Source of the DNA: an uncultured Bacteroidales bacterium
Lineage (GTDB): Bacteria > Bacteroidota > Bacteroidia > Bacteroidales > F082
DNA length: 64,000 nucleotides
Reading direction: 5' to 3'
Assembly (NCBI GenBank): GCA_947304185.1
Contig: CAMZAM010000011.1
Coordinates: forward strand, 1 to 64,000
The first letter of the stretch is position 1, and each line of letters starts with the position of its first letter. The notes under the pieces are model-generated. The model did no database searches, was not told the origin of the DNA, and saw only the letters and a program-made list of their open reading frames with translations. Below, one piece after another: positions 17,407 to 24,257 of this stretch. The position numbers and the translations under genes were made by a program.

Positions 17407-17421
17407 CTTAACTTTAAACTT

Positions 17422-17438
17422 GACAGGCTCGGCCTGTC
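17422..17438. repeat. Small intergenic hairpin between pyrE and the SRPBCC gene
   Basis: GACAGGC-TCG-GCCTGTC is a perfect 7-bp stem with a 3-nt loop, followed by TCTACTTTC. The trailing TCTCTAC recalls the arm of the 2685 and 7046 palindromes, so this may be a degraded relative. It may also act as a weak terminator or processing site after pyrE. Confidence 0.5.
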
Positions 17439-17453
17439 TCTACTTTCAACTTC

Positions 17454-17474
17454 TTTAAACTTTAAACTTTAAAC
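17454..17474. repeat. Three tandem TTTAAAC heptamers overlapping the pyrE stop
   Basis: Three perfect copies of TTTAAAC (17454-17474). The TAA stop of pyrE on the minus strand (17471-17469) lies within the third copy, and the last Val and Leu codons begin in or next to it. A similar array sits at 52848-52868 between batC and batD. On the transcribed strand both read as repeated GTTTAAA. Confidence 0.75.
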
Positions 17475-18119
17475 TAAATGGTCGTCAGACCATTTTTGCG
17501 GGCTCTTTCTCCATTCCATCAGACTTGCCATCTGGTCGTCGCTGACGTAGTTTTCTTCAACGGCTTTCTTTATCAAAGCCTCGTAATTGCTGATGGTCAC
17601 GAGGTCGCAGCTGGCTTTCTTGAATGCCTCTGTCGCTGCGTCGAGCTGGTAAGTGAAGATAGCCATCATGCCTTTAACGTTGGCACCTTTCTCGCGAAGC
17701 GCCTCAACCGCCGCAAGACTTGATTTTCCCGTCGAAACGAGGTCTTCGATGACCACCACCGAGGCGCCTTGAGGAACTATGCCTTCGACTTGGTTGTTGA
17801 GGCCGTGCGACTTAGCCTCTGAGCGGACATAGCAGAACGGGAGACCGAGATCCTGGGCCACCAAAGCGCCCTGTGGGATGCCGCCTGTAGCCACGCCTGC
17901 GATGAGATCCGGCTTGCCATAACGCTCGATGCATTTCTTTACGAAAGCCTCGCGGATGAACGTTCTGATGTTCGGATACGAAAGTGTTATGCGGTTGTCA
18001 CAGTAAATCGGCGACTTTAATCCGCTTGCCCATGTAAAAGGACTTGCAGGATTCAATTTTATTGCTTTAATTTGCAGCAGGAAATTCGCTAACGCTAAAG
18101 CGGTCTCTTGTTCGTTCAT
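17469..18119 (-). CDS. pyrE: Orotate phosphoribosyltransferase
   Basis: Converts orotate and PRPP to orotidine 5'-phosphate in pyrimidine synthesis. The 216-residue protein shows the N-terminal SPFTWASGLKSPIYCDNR, a catalytic loop with YVRSEAKSHGLNNQVEG (about residues 97-113) and the PRPP motif VVVIEDLVSTGKSS (about 121-134). Its own promoter lies just upstream. The ATG at 18119 is used; the upstream divergent Nudix gene starts 25 nt away. Confidence 0.95.
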   Translation of the reverse strand: MNEQETALALANFLLQIKAIKLNPASPFTWASGLKSPIYCDNRITLSYPNIRTFIREAFVKKCIERYGKPDLIAGVATGGIPQGALVAQDLGLPFCYVRSEAKSHGLNNQVEGIVPQGASVVVIEDLVSTGKSSLAAVEALREKGANVKGMMAIFTYQLDAATEAFKKASCDLVTISNYEALIKKAVEENYVSDDQMASLMEWRKSPQKWSDDHLV

Positions 18120-18140
18120 ATTTGTTTACTAATTTTTGTG

Positions 18141-18148
18141 CAAATGTA
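18141..18148 (-). promoter_or_regulatory. -7 promoter element for pyrE
   Basis: TACATTTG on the minus strand (18148-18141) matches TAnnTTTG and sits 21 nt before the pyrE ATG. It overlaps the first codon of the divergent Nudix gene, so the two control regions share bases. Confidence 0.5.
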
Positions 18149-18752
18149 CAGACTTTTTTGTAATAATCGGAGATTAATCGCAAATAATTTTTGCGAAAAT
18201 TTGTTATCGGCTGATAATAAAGACATTAAAAATTGTGACTATTTGGCCGCAAAAATCAGGTCATGGCTCTCAGATGAAACCCTCGAATGCCTCGATTTGA
18301 GCGATGTCGACGGTGAAAAGTTGGCCTTTGCAATAAAAAATATCTTTCGTCAGGCTCCTGCCGCCGGTGGAGTGGTAATCATTGATAATCAGTTTGTTGC
18401 GATTGAACGTAACGGCATCCAAGACCTTCCGAAAGGTCATATCGAAAAAGGCGAATCGCCTGAAGTCGCCGCTTTGCGCGAAGTGGAGGAGGAGACCGGA
18501 ATAAAAGACCTCGAAATCATTAAAGAGTTGCCCTCAACATGGCACTGCTATCTCCTTGACAATCAGTGGACTATCAAGAAAACCAGCTGGTTTCTGATGC
18601 GAACGAAATCAGGAATGAAATCCGTTCCTCAAACCGAAGAAGGAATCACGAAAGTTTATCTTGTTGATAAACAAGGAGTTGCGGATTTCGAAAAAAAGAC
18701 ATTTGCATCGCTAAGGACTCTGGTTCCGGAAATTGTAACGAGTTTAGAATAA
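18144..18752 (+). CDS. Nudix hydrolase
   Basis: Hydrolyses a nucleoside diphosphate linked to another moiety; the substrate is not predictable. The full Nudix box is present: GHIEKGESPEVAALREVEEETGI fits Gx5Ex7REUxEExGU (about residues 94-116). The ~70-residue N-terminal extension (MYRLFCNNRRL onward) is a small domain typical of Bacteroidota Nudix proteins. The start is ATG 18144; an in-frame GTG/TTG start further upstream would run into pyrE. A strong small-RNA promoter begins 15 nt after the stop. Confidence 0.88.
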   Translation: MYRLFCNNRRLIANNFCENLLSADNKDIKNCDYLAAKIRSWLSDETLECLDLSDVDGEKLAFAIKNIFRQAPAAGGVVIIDNQFVAIERNGIQDLPKGHIEKGESPEVAALREVEEETGIKDLEIIKELPSTWHCYLLDNQWTIKKTSWFLMRTKSGMKSVPQTEEGITKVYLVDKQGVADFEKKTFASLRTLVPEIVTSLE

Positions 18753-18767
18753 TATTTCAAAAACCAC

Positions 18768-18797
18768 TTGACAATTCGAAAAATTGTTGTATATTTG
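18768..18797 (+). promoter_or_regulatory. Strong promoter of the small RNA locus
   Basis: TTGACA (18768-18773), a 19-nt spacer counted from TTG, and TATATTTG (18790-18797) make the best -33/-7 match in the window. The predicted start is near 18803. It does not lead to a good coding start; the transcript would end at the terminator at 18886-18907. Confidence 0.75.
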
Positions 18798-18802
18798 CAT
18801 CG

Positions 18803-18908
18803 CATATCTGTTTGACAGGGAACAGGCCTGTCAGTAAAACCGATTCAACGCCCGAAGTTATGACGGTAGCGGATAGAAATAAAGAGGGGAGTCAAATCCC
18901 CTTTTTTC
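18803..18908 (+). ncRNA. Candidate small noncoding RNA, about 105 nt, family unknown
   Basis: Bounded by a strong promoter and an intrinsic terminator, with no convincing ORF. A three-way fold can be drawn. The closing stem is TATCTG (18805-18810) with CGGATA (18870-18875). Hairpin 1 is TGACAGG (18813-18819) with CCTGTCA (18827-18833). Hairpin 2 is ACCG (18839-18842) with CGGT (18864-18867), plus an inner AAC/GTT. A terminator hairpin follows. It does not carry the conserved domain IV sequence of SRP RNA and is far too short for 6S, tmRNA or RNase P RNA. I do not recognise a known riboswitch. The next gene, coaD, has its own promoter, so a cis role there is unlikely. Confidence 0.6.
18886..18907 (+). 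terminator. Intrinsic terminator of the small RNA
   Basis: GGGGA (18886-18890), a GTCAAA loop and TCCCC (18897-18901) are followed by six T (18902-18907). On the minus strand the same stem is followed by TCTTTATTT, so it might also stop transcription from the other side. Confidence 0.8.
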
Positions 18909-19008
18909 TTGCTCTTTCGGCACGTTTTGGATTTTTACGAGACATAGGCCTTAAATCAAATGCTGTCATAACGAATCGTTTGTTTTTGTCGTTCCATAGC
19001 GATTTCAT
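18892..19008 (-). CDS. Possible 38-residue basic peptide opposite the small RNA
   Basis: ATG at 19008 opens a 38-codon frame with a TGA (18894-18892) inside the loop of the terminator hairpin. The product is strongly basic, with its C-terminal half MSRKNPKRAERARKKGI. A -33/-7 promoter (19090-19062) points at it with a ~50-nt leader. There is no purine-rich ribosome site, but many genes here lack one. It could be a small nucleic-acid-binding protein, or chance. The 68-codon frame on the other strand (18812-19018) runs through the small RNA and is not supported. Confidence 0.35.
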   Translation of the reverse strand: MKSLWNDKNKRFVMTAFDLRPMSRKNPKRAERARKKGI

Positions 19009-19061
19009 CTTGGGTTAATAAATTTTACGATGCTCTTCGTTTTTGGTCGGAAATACAATCG

Positions 19062-19090
19062 CAAAGATACAACAAAAAATCATCGCACAA
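19062..19090 (-). promoter_or_regulatory. Minus-strand promoter facing the small RNA locus
   Basis: TTG (19090-19088), an 18-nt spacer and TATCTTTG (19069-19062) on the minus strand. The only downstream candidate is the 38-codon frame at 19008-18892, which converges on the small RNA terminator. Confidence 0.45.
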
Positions 19091-19105
19091 TTCAAAATAT
19101 TTTCG

Positions 19106-19113
19106 TATTTTTG
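19106..19113 (+). promoter_or_regulatory. -7 promoter element for coaD
   Basis: TATTTTTG matches TAnnTTTG, 31 nt upstream of the coaD ATG. It shows that coaD need not depend on transcription from the small RNA promoter. Confidence 0.55.
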
Positions 19114-19144
19114 TAAGTTTATAAATAGGTATAAATTTACAAAG

Positions 19145-19609
19145 ATGAAAACTGCAATATTTGCTGGCTCTTTCGACCCTATAACCCGCGGTCATGAAGA
19201 CATAGTGCTTCAGGCGATGCCGCTTTTCGACGAGATAATCATCGCAATTGGAGTCAATATCGATAAAAAATATGCTTTTCCACTCGAGAAACGAATCAAG
19301 TGGATCGAAAACACCTTTGTCGATTATCCAAAGGTGAAAGTTGTTAGTTATCAAGGCCTTACAGTTGACTTCTGCAAGAAGATGAACGCCAACTTCATCA
19401 TCCGCGGACTGCGTAATACCACCGATTTCGAATACGAAAGTGTCATCGCCGAGGCGAACAAAAAACTGAATCCCGAGGTGGAGACGATTTTCTTCCTTTC
19501 CAACCCGAATCTGCGCTGTGTTTCATCTTCTGTCGTGCGCGATATAATTAAAAATGGAGGCGATATAACGTCATTCATCCCAGTAAAATCAGGGTTTTAT
19601 GCGAAATAA
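19145..19609 (+). CDS. coaD: Phosphopantetheine adenylyltransferase
   Basis: Catalyses the fourth step of coenzyme A synthesis, joining 4'-phosphopantetheine and ATP to form dephospho-CoA. The 154-residue protein has the nucleotidyltransferase motif GSFDPITRGHEDIV (8-21, with T14 and H17 of TxGH), RGLRNTTDFEYE near residue 85, and VSSSVVRDIIKNGGDI near the C-terminus. The frame is open back to 19043, but the ATG at 19145 gives the family length and follows the promoter. It overlaps the next gene by 11 nt, so the two are probably cotranscribed. Confidence 0.96.
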   Translation: MKTAIFAGSFDPITRGHEDIVLQAMPLFDEIIIAIGVNIDKKYAFPLEKRIKWIENTFVDYPKVKVVSYQGLTVDFCKKMNANFIIRGLRNTTDFEYESVIAEANKKLNPEVETIFFLSNPNLRCVSSSVVRDIIKNGGDITSFIPVKSGFYAK

Positions 19610-20891
19610 GAGCCTTATAAGCCTGATCCTGGCGTTACTGTGCCCGATCTTCATGTTTGGACAAAACGTCTCTATCGTCGGCAAAACAAATGTGCCCGAT
19701 GCCTTGGTGCGACTGCTTGCCTACGACGAGATGCTGACATGCGAACAAACCAAGATAGCCGAGACACATGCCGACAAGGATGGAAAGTTTACCCTAAAGG
19801 CCGAAATCAAGGAGATAACACCGGCACAAATCGCCATCAACCTCGAACGCGTCGACATCATTTTGAGTCCAAATGGGAAGTATAATATCGAAATCACCAT
19901 CCCTAATCAACAGGATGTTTCGTACTTCGAAAGAGAGAAACCCTCACTGAAAATCAACTCGATAGATGATAAAAATCTATTTTTGCAATATACTGATATT
20001 CAGTCGTTTATCGACGATTACTTATACCAAAACTTTAACAATATCTACAGGGGTAGAAAGATGTCGCTTCTCGACACTCTCGACCGTCAGATAACCCGAA
20101 ATTTCGGAAAGATAGAGAACAAATACATCAACGATTTCATAAAATACCGCAAGGCAGCCGTATGGATGACCGCTAATCCTGCTAAAACCAAGACTGAGTA
20201 CTTCGACAACCAGGAAGTTCTGTACTCGCAGGCGGCTTATATGGACGTCCTGACAGAACTTTTCAAGTCGAATGGCAGAAATGATGACTTTTTGTCACGA
20301 AATTGGCAGATTGGCGAGCTTGTGGAGATGATGAACCTGAAAAAATCGTATTATTCCAATCCGCAAAACAAAAATCAGGTTTTAGCTTCTTTAGAAAAAA
20401 TAGAGAAATCGTCTAAGTCGTTGAAAAACAGGGTGGTAGCAAAGAATATCAAAAAACAGATCACCGAGCTTTCATACGATTCACAAGCGCCGGCGTTCTC
20501 TTTGAAAGATAAAAACGGCAACACAATTCAGCTCTCCAATTATAAAAATGACATGGTCGTTCTGCAATTTGTCGACCATCTTACACCCCTCGTCGAGCAG
20601 GAATTTCACGCCTTAAATGAACTGAAAAAACAATGGGGCGACAACGTGAAAATCATCACGATAGCGACAAATGAATCGTTTAACGAATATTTGCAACTAT
20701 TTGATAACCAAAAATATAAGTGGCCTTTGTTAAACCTTTACTTTAACATTATATTACTTGAAGATTATCACATAAAAACATATCCGGCATACGTAATTTT
20801 GAAGAAAGACAACCGCATCGGAATGGCTCCAGCGCCGTCGCCGGAACAGTATTTGGACTATCATGTGAAAAGAATTGCGAATTATAAATAA
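19599..20891 (+). CDS. Secreted thioredoxin-fold (TlpA-like) protein lacking CXXC
   Basis: A 430-residue exported protein with a signal peptide (residues 1-22, ending FMFGQ). An N-terminal beta domain (25-110) resembles the DUF4369-like part of Bacteroidota TlpA proteins. A helical middle (120-290) follows. The C-terminal thioredoxin-like domain (about 295-430) starts SQAPAFSLKDKNGNTIQLSNYK and keeps the cis-proline loop TYPAYVIL. Where TlpA has WCxxC it reads FVDHLTP (324-330), with no cysteine, so it is probably not a redox enzyme. It overlaps coaD by 11 nt. It may be a scaffold or binding protein; its partner is unknown. Confidence 0.75.
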   Translation: MRNKSLISLILALLCPIFMFGQNVSIVGKTNVPDALVRLLAYDEMLTCEQTKIAETHADKDGKFTLKAEIKEITPAQIAINLERVDIILSPNGKYNIEITIPNQQDVSYFEREKPSLKINSIDDKNLFLQYTDIQSFIDDYLYQNFNNIYRGRKMSLLDTLDRQITRNFGKIENKYINDFIKYRKAAVWMTANPAKTKTEYFDNQEVLYSQAAYMDVLTELFKSNGRNDDFLSRNWQIGELVEMMNLKKSYYSNPQNKNQVLASLEKIEKSSKSLKNRVVAKNIKKQITELSYDSQAPAFSLKDKNGNTIQLSNYKNDMVVLQFVDHLTPLVEQEFHALNELKKQWGDNVKIITIATNESFNEYLQLFDNQKYKWPLLNLYFNIILLEDYHIKTYPAYVILKKDNRIGMAPAPSPEQYLDYHVKRIANYK

Positions 20892-20906
20892 AATTTGTTA
20901 TTTTTG
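20876..20906 (+). promoter_or_regulatory. Promoter of secA
   Basis: TTG (20876-20878), a 20-nt spacer and TATTTTTG (20899-20906). The predicted start near 20912 gives a ~54-nt leader. The -33 element lies inside the end of the TlpA-like gene. Confidence 0.6.
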
Positions 20907-20965
20907 CATAGTTTTTGATAGACATAAATTGGACAATTTTATTCACGAAAAAGAAATAAGAAAAA

Positions 20966-23900
20966 ATGGGTTTTTTATCGAAAATTTTTGGAGACAAAGC
21001 ATCTCGTGACAACAAGGCGTTGCAGCCGCTTTTGCAGAAAACGCTTGAAGCCTACGAGAAGGTTAAGGATTTGGATATCGACGCTCTGCGCCATAAAACG
21101 GTAGAGTTTAAGGAATATATCAAAAACAAGGTCGCTGAGGAAGAAGCTAAGATTGCTGAGCTGAAAGCCAGCGTCGACGCTAACCCCGACATGGATCTTG
21201 AGGAGAAGAACAACATCTACGAGAAGGTCGACAAGCTCGACAAGCAGGTACTTGAGAAGATCGAGGAGGCTTTGAACGAGATTCAGCCCGAAGCCTTCGC
21301 CGTGATGAAGGAGACAGCCCGTCGTTTCAAGGAAAATCAGGTCATCGAGGCTACTGCTACAGACCTCGACCGTGATTTGGCATCTAAATATGAGAACGTG
21401 AACATCGAGGGCGACCGCGTGTTTTACAGCAACAGCTGGGTGGCAGGCGGCAACACCATCACATGGGATATGGTGCACTACGACGTGCAGATCATAGGCG
21501 GCATAGTGCTGCATCAAGGTAAGATCGCTGAGATGGCCACTGGTGAAGGTAAGACCCTCGTGGCTACGCTGCCGGTCTATCTGCGAGCCCTAGCAGGCCG
21601 TGGCGTACACGTCGTGACCGTCAACGATTACTTGGCAAAGCGTGACTCTGAGTGGATGGGACCTCTCTATAACTTCCTCGGTCTGACATGCGACTGCATC
21701 GACAAACACGAGCCTAACTCGCCCGAGCGCCGTGCGGCTTATAACTCAGATATCACCTACGGTACCAACAACGAGTTCGGCTTCGACTACCTGCGTGACA
21801 ACATGACAGGCAACCCCGAAGAGTTGGTGCAACGCAAACACCACTACGCCATCGTCGACGAGGTCGACTCCGTGTTGATCGACGATGCCCGTACGCCTCT
21901 CATCATCAGCGGTCCTATCCCGCATGGCGACGACCAGGAGTTCCTGCAGCTGAAACCCGACGTGGTGAAGCTCTACGAGGCCCAGAAACGCCTCGTGACG
22001 ATGTGTCTCGCCGACGCCAAGAAAATACTGACCAATCCTAACGCCACAGAAGAGGAGAAGTCGCACGGCGCCGATCAGCTGTTCCGCGCCTACCACGGCC
22101 TGCCGAAGAACAACGCCCTCATCAAATTCCTCTCGGAGGAAGGTATGAAGTCGTTACTGCTCAAGACCGAAGGTTTCTACATGCAGGAGCAGAGCAAGAA
22201 TATGCATATCATCGACGATGAGCTGTATTTCGTGATCGACGAGAAGCTCAACACCGTCGTCCTTACCGATAAAGGTAACGAAGAGCTGGCAAAAGCCTAC
22301 AACGACCCGTCGTTCTTTATCATCCCTGACGTGGGATCGGAGATCGCCGAGATGGAGAAAGCTGGTCTCAGCGACGAAGAGAAAGTGCTGAAGAAATCAG
22401 AGATACTGCGTGTGTTCTCGGAGAAGTCAGACCGTGTGCATACCGTGCAGCAGCTGCTGAAGGCATATACCCTGTTTGAGAAAGACGTCGACTACGTCGT
22501 CATCGATAACAAAGTGAAGATCGTTGATGAGCAGACAGGCCGTATCATGGAAGGCCGCCGTTGGTCGGATGGCTTGCATCAGGCAGTGGAGGCTAAGGAA
22601 AACGTCGACGTCGAGGCGGCAACACAGACTTATGCCACCATCACATTGCAGAACTACTTCCGTATGTACCATAAGCTCGCCGGTATGACAGGTACCGCTG
22701 AGACGGAGGCGGGTGAGTTCTGGGATATCTACAAACTCGACGTGGTGGTGATTCCTACCAACAAGCCGATAGCGCGTATCGACTATGAAGACTTGATTTA
22801 CAAGACAAAACGTGAGAAATATAACGCCGTCATCGACAAGATCGAGGAGCTGGTGAATGCCGGACGTCCTGTTCTCGTCGGTACAACATCTGTTGAGGTC
22901 TCCGAGCTCTTGAGCCGTATGCTGACACGTAAGAACATCAAACACAACGTGTTGAACGCTAAGCTGCACTTCAAAGAAGCTCAGATCGTTAAAGACGCCG
23001 GCCTTGCGGGTACTGTGACAATCGCTACTAACATGGCAGGTCGTGGTACCGATATCAAGTTAGGCCCAGGTGTGAAGGAGGCCGGCGGTCTCGCCATCAT
23101 CGGTACAGAACGTCATGAGTCACGTCGTGTCGACCGTCAGCTGCGTGGCCGTTCAGGTCGTCAGGGTGATCCGGGTAGCTCACAGTTCTTCGTGTCGTTG
23201 GAAGACGACCTCATGCGTATCTTCGGCTCTGAGCGTATAGCTCCTATCATGGACCGTCTCGGAATGCAGGAAGGCGAGGTGATTCAGCATTCGATGATCA
23301 CCAAACAGATCGAGAAGGCTCAGAAGAAGGTCGAAGAGAACCACTTCGGCGTGCGTAAACACCTCTTGGACTACGACGACGTGATGAACATGCAGCGTAA
23401 GGCTATCTACGAGAAACGTCACCACGCTCTGTTTGGCGAACGTCTTGAGATCGATATCAACAACATGATGTATGACCTTGGCGAATCGCTCATCGCGACG
23501 CATAAGGAAGACGAGGACTACGAGGCATTGAAGATGGATGTGCTGTCGAACCTCGGCGTGTCGGTGCCTTTCGACGAAGATGAGATGAAACATGGCAAAC
23601 TCGATGTGCTTGCTGATAAGCTGTTCGAGAAAGCCATCGACTCATATAACAAGAAGATGCAGTTGGTAGGCGAGAAGACTTTGCCGGTCATCCAGCAGTA
23701 TTACGAGAAGCTGGGCAACCAGAACATTCGTATCCCGTTCACCGACGGCAAGAAAGGCATAATTGTGGTCGTTAATATGGAGAAGGCAGTGCAGAATGGC
23801 GTTCACGAGATCTCGATGGCTCTTGAAAAGAACATCACTTTGAGCATGATTGATGACGCTTGGGTAGAGCATCTACGTGAAATCGACGACTTGAAACAGG

Positions 23901-24256
23901 CTGTGCAGAACAGCGCCCATTACGAGCAGAAAGACCCGCTCGTGATCTACAAGATGGAGTCGTACAACCTCTTCGAGAGCATGATTATGAAGATGAACGC
24001 CGATGTCATCTCGTTCCTGATGAAGTCGGACCTCCCGCAGCCTGATCCAAGCAACACCCGCGATCAGCGCGCAAGGACCATCGACAGACGCAAGCTCAAA
24101 GAGCAACGCACCGACCTCTTGGCGAGAGCTAACAGCAACACCCAGGAAAACCAAGTGACACAGCCTATCAAGGTCGAGAAGAAGGTGGGGCGTAATGACC
24201 CTTGCCCATGCGGCTCAGGAAAGAAATATAAGAACTGTCACGGAAGATTAGAATAA
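20966..24256 (+). CDS. secA: Preprotein translocase ATPase SecA
   Basis: Motor that pushes unfolded proteins through SecYEG. At 1096 residues it is longer than the E. coli protein, as is usual in Bacteroidota, partly because of a charged insert near residues 55-105. Walker A is MATGEGKT (190-197) and [19 protein letters not shown] follows. Nucleotide-binding domain 2 has [12 protein letters not shown] and [16 protein letters not shown]. The C-terminal zinc motif has C1080, C1082, C1091 and H1092 for binding SecB or ribosomes. It has its own promoter. The first patatin gene follows after 1 nt. Confidence 0.97.
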   Translation: MGFLSKIFGDKASRDNKALQPLLQKTLEAYEKVKDLDIDALRHKTVEFKEYIKNKVAEEEAKIAELKASVDANPDMDLEEKNNIYEKVDKLDKQVLEKIEEALNEIQPEAFAVMKETARRFKENQVIEATATDLDRDLASKYENVNIEGDRVFYSNSWVAGGNTITWDMVHYDVQIIGGIVLHQGKIAEMATGEGKTLVATLPVYLRALAGRGVHVVTVNDYLAKRDSEWMGPLYNFLGLTCDCIDKHEPNSPERRAAYNSDITYGTNNEFGFDYLRDNMTGNPEELVQRKHHYAIVDEVDSVLIDDARTPLIISGPIPHGDDQEFLQLKPDVVKLYEAQKRLVTMCLADAKKILTNPNATEEEKSHGADQLFRAYHGLPKNNALIKFLSEEGMKSLLLKTEGFYMQEQSKNMHIIDDELYFVIDEKLNTVVLTDKGNEELAKAYNDPSFFIIPDVGSEIAEMEKAGLSDEEKVLKKSEILRVFSEKSDRVHTVQQLLKAYTLFEKDVDYVVIDNKVKIVDEQTGRIMEGRRWSDGLHQAVEAKENVDVEAATQTYATITLQNYFRMYHKLAGMTGTAETEAGEFWDIYKLDVVVIPTNKPIARIDYEDLIYKTKREKYNAVIDKIEELVNAGRPVLVGTTSVEVSELLSRMLTRKNIKHNVLNAKLHFKEAQIVKDAGLAGTVTIATNMAGRGTDIKLGPGVKEAGGLAIIGTERHESRRVDRQLRGRSGRQGDPGSSQFFVSLEDDLMRIFGSERIAPIMDRLGMQEGEVIQHSMITKQIEKAQKKVEENHFGVRKHLLDYDDVMNMQRKAIYEKRHHALFGERLEIDINNMMYDLGESLIATHKEDEDYEALKMDVLSNLGVSVPFDEDEMKHGKLDVLADKLFEKAIDSYNKKMQLVGEKTLPVIQQYYEKLGNQNIRIPFTDGKKGIIVVVNMEKAVQNGVHEISMALEKNITLSMIDDAWVEHLREIDDLKQAVQNSAHYEQKDPLVIYKMESYNLFESMIMKMNADVISFLMKSDLPQPDPSNTRDQRARTIDRRKLKEQRTDLLARANSNTQENQVTQPIKVEKKVGRNDPCPCGSGKKYKNCHGRLE

Positions 24257-24257
24257 T

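Noticed and set aside
18812..19018. A 68-codon plus-strand frame through the small RNA locus
   Set aside because: It starts with TTG inside a hairpin arm, runs straight through the intrinsic terminator and has no protein-like features.
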